NCBI GenBank assembly: GCA_900553595.1
Contig: USEC01000017.1
Coordinates: 1 to 43,391, forward strand
Origin: an uncultured Prevotella sp.
Lineage (GTDB): Bacteria > Bacteroidota > Bacteroidia > Bacteroidales > Bacteroidaceae
DNA length: 43,391 nucleotides
Reading direction: 5' to 3'
A program made the translations under genes and the position numbers. Shown piece by piece: positions 17,413 to 24,743 of this stretch. The notes under the pieces are model-generated. The model was not told the DNA's origin, searched no databases, and saw nothing but the letters and a program-made list of their open reading frames with translations. Within the stretch, counting starts at the first letter, position 1. Each line of letters opens with the position of its first letter.

Positions 17413-17496
17413 CTATGCAAAACCCACTGCAAGCCGCGAAGCGGCGCAGCTGTGGGTTGGTAGGAACGCAAGGCGGCTTGCAGTGGGTTCGCATAG
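17413..17496. repeat. Long hairpin next to the DUF262-HNH stop codon
   Basis: Arms 17413-17437 (CTATGCAAAACCCACTGC...) and 17473-17496 (...GCAGTGGGTTCGCATAG) pair over about 24 bases with one bulge. The loop holds an inner GCCGC-GAA-GCGGC hairpin (17433-17445) and a second GTGGGTT (17452-17458) that could pair with the left arm instead. It lies 7 bases beyond the stop codon of the minus-strand DUF262-HNH gene and may end that transcript, though no T run follows. It may also be a dispersed repeat. Confidence 0.65.
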
Positions 17497-17502
17497 ATAG
17501 CA

Positions 17503-18666
17503 TTATCTGTTACCTTTCGCTCGGTTATGGGTTTTGCACAACATCTGGCAATTCTTTTCGTCAGTAGATCCTCCCTTACTCCAAGCCTCAACATGATCTG
17601 CATCCATGTCTTTTAGCGCCCAAATTCTATCTTTGTTTGCATCATGACCAAGAGCACAGAGAGGACAGTTACTGATATTTTTTTCTTTAGCTTCTGCTGT
17701 CTGACGATTATACACTCTGCGTTTGATATTCTCATCAAAGATACGCACATTCAGAAGTTTTTTATCTTGGCATCCACCAAGCACATATTCGAAAATATTC
17801 TTTTTATCTATAACGCATGGATCGTTATACAACTCTTCCACTTTTTGCGAAACCTCTTTATGGTCGTATGGATTTTTATGATACTTATCGTAAAGTTCAC
17901 CCCATTTCAGTCCTCTCATCGTAGAATAATAATTATCAAAGGTGGTTTCTATCCATGAAATAATATCACTAAAGTGCAATTTTAGTTCGTTGATGTTGCC
18001 ATCACGGCGATGTTCTTGCATATAGTCTTTAATATGTCCATGACTCACCCAATCGAGTGCTGCTTGCAGAAATTCCTGTCTAATAACAGACCCAGTTATA
18101 TAATATCCCCATTTTTGCACACGAGAATCTTTCTTGTTGCAGAACTCCTTTCTTGCAGCACTGACGAACGGACCAGAATAGATGGCATTCAGTTTTTCCT
18201 GTTCGTTGAGTTTTATTCCACCAATATTGATGATTTTAAACCATTCTTTTATTTCCGTTTCTGTACCCTCACAGATATAAGCAAGAATTTTTGTATTTTC
18301 AATCAGTTCCTGTTCTTCGGGATTTAAAGAACAGAACTTAAAGTATGCATCTCCTTTCATACAAGAAAACTTGTTAATCAAGTATCTTCCAAGACTCGTG
18401 AGGCGTTGCTGACCATCAAGAACCTCCAAACGCCCATTAGGAAGTTTATTGAAATAAAGTAATCCTAATGGATACTTTTTCAGCACAGAGTCGATGACAG
18501 CAGCTTCTTTTTCGCTTTTGTTATCGCTGTAAAGATAATTACGCTGATACTCCGGCTGTATGGTAAGTTTTCCTGCTAAACCATACAACCCTTTTTCATC
18601 AACTTCACTATAAGCAAATCCTTCACAGAGTTCCTTAACTGTAAAAGTGTGTAATGTCGCTTCCAT
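17503..18666 (-). CDS. DUF262-HNH endonuclease (cassette B)
   Basis: 387 aa. The DUF262 domain (about 5-245) has PEYQRNY (38-44) and DGQQR (84-88). The C terminus is an HNH nuclease: CPLC (334-337), DADHVEAWSKGG (355 on) with the catalytic His, and CKTHNRAKG with C377 and H380 completing a zinc site. Such fusions act in defence against phage, often on modified or unmodified DNA (GmrSD, BrxU, SspE). It starts 2 bases after the methyltransferase stop codon, so the two are probably coupled. It may cut DNA lacking the partner's methyl mark, or the methyltransferase may flag foreign DNA; sequence alone does not decide. The homologue in cassette A lacks the HNH part. Confidence 0.9.
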   Translation of the reverse strand: MEATLHTFTVKELCEGFAYSEVDEKGLYGLAGKLTIQPEYQRNYLYSDNKSEKEAAVIDSVLKKYPLGLLYFNKLPNGRLEVLDGQQRLTSLGRYLINKFSCMKGDAYFKFCSLNPEEQELIENTKILAYICEGTETEIKEWFKIINIGGIKLNEQEKLNAIYSGPFVSAARKEFCNKKDSRVQKWGYYITGSVIRQEFLQAALDWVSHGHIKDYMQEHRRDGNINELKLHFSDIISWIETTFDNYYSTMRGLKWGELYDKYHKNPYDHKEVSQKVEELYNDPCVIDKKNIFEYVLGGCQDKKLLNVRIFDENIKRRVYNRQTAEAKEKNISNCPLCALGHDANKDRIWALKDMDADHVEAWSKGGSTDEKNCQMLCKTHNRAKGNR

Positions 18667-18668
18667 AC

Positions 18669-19862
18669 TTATTGTTTTTTGCGGATTAGAATTCGGGCGT
18701 AAGCCTTTGAGTAAAATTTATTATCAACGATATAGTAGATTTCTCCTTCTGCTGGTGTGGCCATCTCAATAGCTGCACCATCATTCAATTTAGTAACAAT
18801 CGTTTTCTGTCCTGTTTTACTAACTTGAATCTGTTTAGGATAAATTTTACTTGCCATTCCAAACCAACTTTGGGTTATTCCTACAATTTCAAATTGTTCA
18901 GGGCAATATTTATCCAAAAATGAAATAGGAACGCCCATCATTCCATTATAATCATTTGGTATTGCATCTGTATATGTAACTTCAATAGCTTCAAAGTTAT
19001 CATAACTTTTATATCCGATTCCTTTCAAATTTTTATGCTTACTATATTTGATATTATCTGCCATTGACATCAATGATAATGGTTCATGACGATGCCCATG
19101 GTCGATATTAGTAAACCAACAAGATGCACTTCTTGCCTTTACGACAGAATTGATGACCCGATACTTGCTGCCCTTTTTGTTACTTTCCAACAAACTTTTT
19201 GCAAAATCTTGTGGTACATCAAACAACATATCTTGCCCCATTGGATGATAACCAATCCACATTTTATTATTCATTATATGACCAAAAACCTCTTTGTATG
19301 TGACACAATTTTTATTTGCTATTACAACATACTCTTTCTTTACTTCTGTAATCCATGTAAAGAATTCTCTGAACAAAGAAAACGGAGGGTTTGTTATGAT
19401 GATGTCAGCTTCATCTCTCAACTTCTTTACTTCATCACTTCTAAAGTCGCCGTCACCTTCAAGATAATCCCACTGTAAATCATCAAGATTGATAACACCA
19501 TCGCCTGTAGTATCTTCTGTAAGCACAAAGATCTTTCCGTGAGTTCTTGTTTTGTCCTTGTCGAATTTAGGCGATTGCGTTTCAAACAACGATAGTTGCG
19601 TACCACCTTTATACGTTTTACTTTCAGGTGCATAACTTGTTGATATAAGTTTCTTCAAACCCAATTCTTCAAAGTTCTGCGCAAAATACTTTGTGAAGTT
19701 GCTCCATTCCGGATCGTCACAAGGCAGCAACACGGTTTTTCCACGAAACACATCCGGATTGTAATCAAGATATGCCTCCATCTCTGCCTCAATGTCATAG
19801 AACTGCGTGTAGAATTCGTCTTTCTTGTCGGCCTTTGCTTTTGATAATGTACTGTTTGCCAT
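18669..19862 (-). CDS. EcoRI-type adenine-specific DNA methyltransferase (cassette B)
   Basis: 397 aa, same family and layout as 990-2051: ADKKDEFYTQ (11-20), FRGKTVLLPCDDPEWSNF (39-56), the catalytic NPPF at 158-161 followed by SLFREFF. It is 44 aa longer, mainly through an insertion at about 80-135. It is diverged from copy A, mostly outside the motifs, so the two probably recognise different sites or were acquired separately. The ATG at 19860-19862 starts only 4 bases after a perfect 11-bp hairpin. No good Shine-Dalgarno sequence is seen. Confidence 0.9.
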   Translation of the reverse strand: MANSTLSKAKADKKDEFYTQFYDIEAEMEAYLDYNPDVFRGKTVLLPCDDPEWSNFTKYFAQNFEELGLKKLISTSYAPESKTYKGGTQLSLFETQSPKFDKDKTRTHGKIFVLTEDTTGDGVINLDDLQWDYLEGDGDFRSDEVKKLRDEADIIITNPPFSLFREFFTWITEVKKEYVVIANKNCVTYKEVFGHIMNNKMWIGYHPMGQDMLFDVPQDFAKSLLESNKKGSKYRVINSVVKARSASCWFTNIDHGHRHEPLSLMSMADNIKYSKHKNLKGIGYKSYDNFEAIEVTYTDAIPNDYNGMMGVPISFLDKYCPEQFEIVGITQSWFGMASKIYPKQIQVSKTGQKTIVTKLNDGAAIEMATPAEGEIYYIVDNKFYSKAYARILIRKKQ

Positions 19863-19866
19863 AAAA

Positions 19867-19903
19867 ATTGATAGTTGTTTTTAGCTGGCACCCAACTATC
19901 AAT
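19867..19903 (-). promoter_or_regulatory. 11-bp hairpin just before methyltransferase B start codon
   Basis: ATTGATAGTTG (19867-19877) / CAACTATCAAT (19893-19903), 15-nt loop. In RNA it is followed by UUUU and then the AUG, so it could act as an attenuator ending at the start codon or could block ribosome access. The stem sequence is almost the same as at 2064-2101, while the loops differ. Confidence 0.62.
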
Positions 19904-19940
19904 CCGCAAACGCGACACGGTACGACAAGACATAAGAAAA

Positions 19941-20152
19941 GCGTGATGCCATCCTTATCGCGTTTAGCACGGGGTGGCCTCGGATTGGAACCCCGGAGTA
20001 TCTCTAAGAATGCACCACGCCTATTGCGTGTGCATCGCTTTTGATACTACAGGGATAACTATACGAGTCACCTGTCACATATTATTCGTGCTTTTTATTC
20101 CAAATGAGTTTCCGAGGCTCTTGGCTAAACGCGAAATAATAGCGAATGCTTT
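19941..20152 (-). ncRNA. Candidate pseudoknotted structured RNA, copy B
   Basis: Same architecture as copy A. P1: 20124-20133 with 19959-19968 (10 bp; one pair changed from C-G in A to U-A here). P2: 20111-20118 with 19977-19984. P2a hairpin: 20071-20075 with 20049-20053. P3 hairpin: 20026-20035 with 20011-20020 plus a bulge, loop AAUAG. P4: 19991-19995 with 19970-19974, CGGGG/CCCCG here against UGAGG/CCUCA in A (two compensatory pairs). P2 crosses P4, giving a pseudoknot. The regions between stems vary in sequence and length, whereas the stems and the 5' block are kept. Confidence 0.67.
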
Positions 20153-20203
20153 ATTTTTCAAATAATGTAACAGAATATGGTTTGCACCAAAATTCCGCTG
20201 CCA

Positions 20204-20235
20204 CAAAGATACATCATTTTTTCGGAAACAACAAA
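20204..20235 (-). promoter_or_regulatory. Promoter for RNA copy B / cassette B
   Basis: On the minus strand TTTG (20235-20232), 20 bases, then TATCTTTG (20211-20204): a full Bacteroidota consensus. Transcription would start near 20198, about 45 bases before the conserved RNA block. Confidence 0.65.
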
Positions 20236-20273
20236 AATACGGCGATACATTCTGCATTTCAGAAAAATATATG

Positions 20274-20281
20274 TAAGTTTG
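20274..20281 (+). promoter_or_regulatory. -7 element for the FetA/FetB-like pair
   Basis: TAAGTTTG fits TAnnTTTG; the -33 region is weak. A 16-codon frame (20308-20358, MNHEEMECGKRH...) lies in the leader, and its TGA overlaps the ATG of the next gene. Confidence 0.38.
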
Positions 20282-20354
20282 CAAGGCATTTCCTTTATGG
20301 CAACACGATGAACCATGAAGAAATGGAATGCGGAAAACGACACATTACCGATAT

Positions 20355-20981
20355 ATGATTGAAATGTATGGCGCGACAATAGCGTCAGAAGAACGGGAAA
20401 CAGCCACCGGCATTTCCTTTATTGCCGACAGCGGCAAGCGTGTGGCAATCACTGGAGGCGACGACAGCGACAAGCAGACCGTGCTTGAAACGCTGTACGG
20501 ACTCGTGCCGCTCAAAGCGGGATGGGTGTGCATCGACGGCGAACCGCTTGTGGCACAGACGGCACACTACTTCAGAAACCAGACAAGCTACATGCCCCTG
20601 GAGGCCGGAACGGAAAGCATTACGGTGGAACAGCTGGTGCGCCAGCTGCTGAGTCTCGACTCCAACTCCGACTGCATATACTCAAAGAAAGCCCTGCTTG
20701 ACGAATGGAAGGCTCTCAATATCGACGCCGCCTGTCACGACATGACCTTCGGCGACATCAGTCCCGCCACCGCCCAGCGCATCATGCTCTCCATCGTCGG
20801 AATGTTCGCACGCCCCGTCGCCCTGCTCCACTCCCCCACTTCGTTGCAGGATGCCGACGGACGCACCGCCGTACTGGAATATCTCGTGTCGCCACGCTTC
20901 AAGGAAACAGCAACTATCGTCGCTACCGACGATGCCGAACTGCTCGCCGTCTGCGACACAATAATACATCTTAACACATAA
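20355..20981 (+). CDS. FetA-like ABC ATPase with degenerate motifs
   Basis: 208 aa from the ATG at 20355 (chosen over 20328 because the alignable fold begins at MIEMYGATIAS). The fold is that of an ABC ATPase, but Walker A reads GGDDSDKQT (34-42) with most glycines lost, the signature reads ISPATAQR instead of LSGGQ, and Walker B reads LLHSPTS (158-163) without the Asp-Glu pair. ATP hydrolysis is therefore doubtful. It is followed after 5 bases by a FetB-type permease, so the pair resembles the FetAB metal exporter. It may be a non-hydrolysing partner or a decaying gene that keeps its frame. Confidence 0.6.
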   Translation: MIEMYGATIASEERETATGISFIADSGKRVAITGGDDSDKQTVLETLYGLVPLKAGWVCIDGEPLVAQTAHYFRNQTSYMPLEAGTESITVEQLVRQLLSLDSNSDCIYSKKALLDEWKALNIDAACHDMTFGDISPATAQRIMLSIVGMFARPVALLHSPTSLQDADGRTAVLEYLVSPRFKETATIVATDDAELLAVCDTIIHLNT

Positions 20982-20986
20982 AAAGC

Positions 20987-21754
20987 ATGATTATCCCGAC
21001 ATCCGGAGTGGCTCTCGCAGCCCTCTTCCTCATCATCCCCATATATGTGATGTGGGCTTTCCGCATCAACCTCACACGCCAATTCACCAACACCGTGGTC
21101 ACGATGCTGCTGAAGCTCGGCATTGTTGCAGCCGCACTCTACGCCGTGACGGCAAGCGGCAGCTGGTGGGCAAGCATCGCCTTCGCACTCCTTCTCATGC
21201 TCTACTCGGCAGCGATAGCCACGCTGAAAGCCCGCATCAAGTTCGGCATCTACTTCCTCCCCATACTGGCGGGAATGCTCTCGGCGGTGACACTCACAAG
21301 CCTGTGCCTCATCTTCATCAATCTTCAGGCGACGGGCGGTGAAGCGTTGAAATGCCTCGTGCCGTTAGCCGGACTTCTTACAGGCGGCATCGTGCGCGTA
21401 CAGGCAAAGGCGATGTCGGTGTACTGCATGGGACTGCGCCACCACAACCGTCTCTACTACTATCTGCTGGGCAACGGAGCGACTCACAGCGAGGCGCTGC
21501 ACTACCTCATGAAGCGCGCCCTTGAGCAGTCGCTCATTCCCGGAATGTCGCAGATGGCGGTGACGCTCGTGAGCGCGGCACCCGTCGTAGTATGGGTGAT
21601 GATGCTCTGCGGCGAGAGCATTTTCACCGCCGTGGCACTGCAACTGCTACTCTTCCTCGCCACCCTCTCGGCTTCTGTCCTCGCCGTCCTCGTCAGCATC
21701 ACCGTGGCACGCCACTACTCTCTCGACGAATACGGAAGGATAAAGAAAGCATAA
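20987..21754 (+). CDS. FetB-like (UPF0014) membrane permease
   Basis: 255 aa, the usual length for the FetB/YbbM family. About seven hydrophobic helices, with the conserved segment GLLTGGIVRVQAKAMSVYCMGL and LEQSLIPGMSQMAVTLVSAAPVVVWVMMLCGE. In E. coli FetAB exports iron and raises peroxide tolerance. It is encoded 5 bases after the degenerate ATPase gene. The array of 22-bp repeats begins 42 bases downstream. Confidence 0.8.
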   Translation: MIIPTSGVALAALFLIIPIYVMWAFRINLTRQFTNTVVTMLLKLGIVAAALYAVTASGSWWASIAFALLLMLYSAAIATLKARIKFGIYFLPILAGMLSAVTLTSLCLIFINLQATGGEALKCLVPLAGLLTGGIVRVQAKAMSVYCMGLRHHNRLYYYLLGNGATHSEALHYLMKRALEQSLIPGMSQMAVTLVSAAPVVVWVMMLCGESIFTAVALQLLLFLATLSASVLAVLVSITVARHYSLDEYGRIKKA

Positions 21755-21795
21755 CAACAGCGCACTGATTTTCAAGCAATTACACATCTCAATAA

Positions 21796-21876
21796 AAAGA
21801 AGCCTTGTTTGCAAAGCAAAGAAGGCTTCTTTATGCATCAAACAAGGCTTGTTTACGCTTCAAACAAGGCTTGTTT
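21796..21876. repeat. Array 1 of 15-bp palindromes in 22-bp register
   Basis: Four units of 15 bp start at 21796, 21818, 21840 and 21862, separated by exactly 7 bases: AAAGAAGCCTTGTTT, AAAGAAGGCTTCTTT and AAACAAGGCTTGTTT twice. Arms of 7 bases flank one central base. Units can pair with each other to give 14-15 bp stems with 7-nt loops. It lies between the FetB-like and NUC1 nuclease genes. Confidence 0.85.
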
Positions 21877-21935
21877 ACAAAAGCATTAAATACAAACAGA
21901 ATTTCACTTTATCCTCTTACGACAAACACATCATT

Positions 21936-22796
21936 ATGAAATACTACAAAAGCATACTATTCATGCTCTTCGGAGCAATAGTCCTGGCAGCCGCAACAGC
22001 ATGCAACAACAGCACACGGCAGTTGGAAAAACAAGGCATAGAACAGATAGAGAAAAATCTTGACAAGCAAGAAACAAAGGTTGCAACAGGGTATAACGAC
22101 CGCCCGACAGACGGTCTTGAACTGCCGGCAACGCTCAACGGCATCCCGGAACAGATATTGAAGCGCGAGGGCTACACCGTGTCGTACAACCGGGAGACGC
22201 GCCTGCCCAACTGGGTGGCATGGCGACTCACCGCCGACCACACCACCGGCAGCTGCCAGCGCAAGGGCATCAAGTTCAGCGAAGACACCGATGTGCCGGA
22301 ACCGCGAGCCACCGACGCCGACTACCGCAGTTCGGGATACGACCGCGGACACCTATGCCCTGCCGGCGACAACAAATGGAGCCGCGAGGCAATGGAGCAG
22401 TCGTTCCTGTTCACCAATGCCTGCCCCCAGGCACCGCAACTCAACCGCGGCGACTGGAACGAGATGGAGATGGCCTGCCGCAAATGGGCGCAACGCCATG
22501 GAGAGATATACATCGTGTGCGGACCCATACTCTACAGGCAAAAGCACAAGACCATCGGCAGGAACAAGGTGGTGGTGCCCGAAGCCTTCTTCAAGGTGGT
22601 GCTGTGCATGGAAGGCACGCCTAAGGCAATAGGATTCATCTACAAGAACGCCGACGGCAACCGTCCCAAAGGCGACTACGCCAACTCCGTGGACGAGGTG
22701 GAACGCATCACCGGCTTCGACTTCTTCCCCGCCCTGCCCGACGATGTGGAGCGGAAGGTGGAGGCGGAATGCAACGCCGACGACTGGGACCTGTGA
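21936..22796 (+). CDS. Secreted DNA/RNA non-specific endonuclease (NUC1 family)
   Basis: 286 aa from ATG 21936, chosen because it gives a lipoprotein signal (LFMLFGAIVLAAATAC, Cys about residue 23); a longer frame back to 21849 would run through the repeat array. The catalytic motif DRGH is in SGYDRGHLCPAGDNKW, with the metal-binding Asn in LFTNACPQAPQLNRGDWNEME. These beta-beta-alpha-metal nucleases degrade DNA and RNA without sequence preference. As a periplasmic or surface lipoprotein it would serve nucleic-acid scavenging or defence against free DNA. GTG/CAC-rich codon use is like its neighbours. Confidence 0.88.
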   Translation: MKYYKSILFMLFGAIVLAAATACNNSTRQLEKQGIEQIEKNLDKQETKVATGYNDRPTDGLELPATLNGIPEQILKREGYTVSYNRETRLPNWVAWRLTADHTTGSCQRKGIKFSEDTDVPEPRATDADYRSSGYDRGHLCPAGDNKWSREAMEQSFLFTNACPQAPQLNRGDWNEMEMACRKWAQRHGEIYIVCGPILYRQKHKTIGRNKVVVPEAFFKVVLCMEGTPKAIGFIYKNADGNRPKGDYANSVDEVERITGFDFFPALPDDVERKVEAECNADDWDL

Positions 22797-22848
22797 CACT
22801 ACACGGCGAAGCCGCACCCCGCTGTGCCACAGCCATGCGCCCTGCCTG

Positions 22849-22885
22849 CCGTGGAAAGAGGCTGTTAAGCACCCTGTTTCCACGG
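22849..22885 (+). terminator. Possible terminator of the nuclease gene
   Basis: CCGTGGAAA (22849-22857) pairs with TTTCCACGG (22877-22885). No T run follows, so termination is uncertain. Confidence 0.35.
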
Positions 22886-22946
22886 TACAATAGTTAAAAA
22901 AGAATAATTCGGACAAGCCACATAGCACAGTCCGACGAAAAAGCAG

Positions 22947-22954
22947 TAACTTTG
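22947..22954 (+). promoter_or_regulatory. -7 element for the Nif3-like gene
   Basis: TAACTTTG fits TAnnTTTG; the -33 box is weak. It gives a leader of about 30 bases before the GTG start. Confidence 0.45.
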
Positions 22955-22990
22955 TACAACTATTTTTATTTTTAAACAAAGCTGAAAAGC

Positions 22991-23776
22991 GTGAGTATAA
23001 AGGAAGTTATTGAAGCCCTTGAACGATTCGCGCCTTTGCCCTTGCAGGAAGGATGGGACAATGCCGGCCTGCAAGTAGGACTGACAGAGGCGGAAGTATC
23101 AGGGGCATTATTGTGTCTGGACGTGACTGAACAGGTGGTGGACGAAGCCATCAGCCTCGGCTGCAACCTCATCGTGTCGCACCACCCGCTCATTTTCCAC
23201 AAGCTTTCACACATCACCGGCGACGACTATGTGCAGCGCATCGTGATGAAGGCAGTAAAGCACGACATCGTCATAGCGTCGATGCACACCAACATGGACA
23301 ACGCCCAGGGTGGAGTGAACTACAAGATAGCCGAAAAGCTCGGCCTCACCAACGTGCGCTTCATGCAGCCCAAGACCGTGGGCGACAGCGAGTGCGGCTC
23401 GGGAGTGATAGGCGAATGGGCAGAACCCGTTGCCGCCGACGACTTCGTGATGCTGACTAAAAAGACATTCGACGTGGAATGCCTGCAATGCAACCAGCTG
23501 CTGCGACGCGGAATAAGAAGCGTCGCCATCTGCGGCGGAGCGGGAGCGTTCCTCCTCGACGACGCGATAGCAGCCGGAGCCGACGCATTCATCACAGGAG
23601 AGATGCACTATCACGAGTACTTCGGACGCGAACAGCAGATACAGATAGCCGTGACTGGCCACTACCAGAGCGAACAATTCACCAGCGAAATATTCAAAAC
23701 AATAATCGAGGAACAGTGCAAGGGCGTGAAATGCTATATCACCGACACCTGCACCAATCCTATAATCTACTTTTAA
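22991..23776 (+). CDS. Nif3-like dinuclear metal-centre protein
   Basis: 261 aa, GTG start (MSIKEVIEALERFAPLPLQEGWDN). Family metal ligands are visible: SHHPLIFHKLSHI (about 62-74), DNAQGG (about 99), and near the C terminus GEMHYHEYF and GHYQSEQF. Nif3/YbgI proteins form hexamers with two metals per subunit and have been tied to GTP cyclohydrolase I-like folds and DNA-damage response, but their reaction is unsettled. The zinc-ribbon gene starts 2 bases after its stop; this pair is common in many bacteria, which points to a joint function. Confidence 0.9.
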   Translation: MSIKEVIEALERFAPLPLQEGWDNAGLQVGLTEAEVSGALLCLDVTEQVVDEAISLGCNLIVSHHPLIFHKLSHITGDDYVQRIVMKAVKHDIVIASMHTNMDNAQGGVNYKIAEKLGLTNVRFMQPKTVGDSECGSGVIGEWAEPVAADDFVMLTKKTFDVECLQCNQLLRRGIRSVAICGGAGAFLLDDAIAAGADAFITGEMHYHEYFGREQQIQIAVTGHYQSEQFTSEIFKTIIEEQCKGVKCYITDTCTNPIIYF

Positions 23777-23778
23777 TT

Positions 23779-24630
23779 ATGGCAAAGAAAGATCCAACAG
23801 ACTTATCGGTAGAAGAGAAACTGAACGCACTCTACCAACTCCAAACCACATTGTCGGCTATCGATGAGAAACGTGCACTGCGCGGCGAGCTGCCACTCGA
23901 AGTGCAAGACCTTGAAGACGAGATTGCAGGACTGAAGACACGCATTGAGAAAATCCAGTCTGAAATAAACGACTTCAACTATGCCATCGGGACAAAGAAG
24001 AACGACATCGCCGAAGCACAAAACAGCGTCGCACGCTACAAGAAGCAGCTCGACGAGGTGAGAAACAACCGCGAGTATGACACTCTCACCAAGGAAATCG
24101 AGTTCCAGAGTCTCGAAATAGAACTTTGCAACAAGAAAATCAAGGAAGCTCTCGCCAAGGTGGACGAAAGAACACGCGACATGGAGCAGACAGAACGACT
24201 CATCGAAGACCGCCAGATAGCACTCGACGAGAAGAAGAGCGAACTTGACGAAATCATGCAGGAGACACGCGAAGAGGAAGAAAAACTCAAGCTCAAGTCG
24301 AAAGAACTCGAAGCAAAGATTGAGCCGCGCCTCCTTTCAAGCTTCAAGCGCATACGCAAGAACGCACGCAACGGTCTCGGTATCGTCTATGTGCAGCGCG
24401 ATGCATGCGGCGGATGCTTCAACAAAATACCGCCACAGCGCCAGCTCGACATCAAGATGCACAAGAAAATCATCGTCTGCGAATACTGCGGCCGTATCAT
24501 GATCGACCCCGAACTCGCCGGCGTACAGCAGGAAGTGCCTGCCACTACCGAGGAGAAGCCAAAGCGCAAGCGCACCACACGCAAGACCACTTCAAAGAAA
24601 TCGGAAGAGTCGGACACCAAGCTGAGCTAA
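23779..24630 (+). CDS. Coiled-coil protein with C4 zinc ribbon (CT398/DUF164-like)
   Basis: 283 aa from ATG 23779 (MAKKDPTDLSVEEKLNALYQ); a longer frame opening in the Nif3-like gene is not needed. Residues about 15-190 form a long antiparallel coiled coil. The zinc ribbon has CGGCFNKIPP and CEYCGRIMIDPE (two CxxC knuckles, about 212-248). The tail is Lys/Arg/Thr-rich. CT398-like proteins may bind nucleic acids or act as adaptors in secretion and transcription. It is co-transcribed with the Nif3-like gene and ends before a bidirectional terminator. Confidence 0.85.
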   Translation: MAKKDPTDLSVEEKLNALYQLQTTLSAIDEKRALRGELPLEVQDLEDEIAGLKTRIEKIQSEINDFNYAIGTKKNDIAEAQNSVARYKKQLDEVRNNREYDTLTKEIEFQSLEIELCNKKIKEALAKVDERTRDMEQTERLIEDRQIALDEKKSELDEIMQETREEEEKLKLKSKELEAKIEPRLLSSFKRIRKNARNGLGIVYVQRDACGGCFNKIPPQRQLDIKMHKKIIVCEYCGRIMIDPELAGVQQEVPATTEEKPKRKRTTRKTTSKKSEESDTKLS

Positions 24631-24656
24631 GACTCCGCTTGCCGACGGAAAACAAT

Positions 24657-24700
24657 AATGCGATACTCCCAAGACATTACAATGTCGGGAGTATCGCATT
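24657..24700 (+). terminator. Terminator between convergent genes
   Basis: AATGCGATACTCCC (24657-24670) pairs with GGGAGTATCGCATT (24687-24700), a 14-bp stem with a further ACATT/AATGT pairing in the loop. A short T-rich stretch follows. It probably ends the zinc-ribbon transcript and perhaps the DjlA-like one too. Confidence 0.72.
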
Positions 24701-24743
24701 TTAGTTTCATCACCTGCCGGGCTGACGCTCCGCCCTACGGGCA

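Noticed and set aside
21796..21876. The 22-bp-step arrays as small CRISPR arrays.
   Set aside because: Units are 15 bp and palindromic, spacers are only 7 bp, units vary, and no cas genes are in the window.
22797..22946. A gene in the 150 bases after the NUC1 nuclease.
   Set aside because: Only short frames; one weak hairpin is the sole structure seen.
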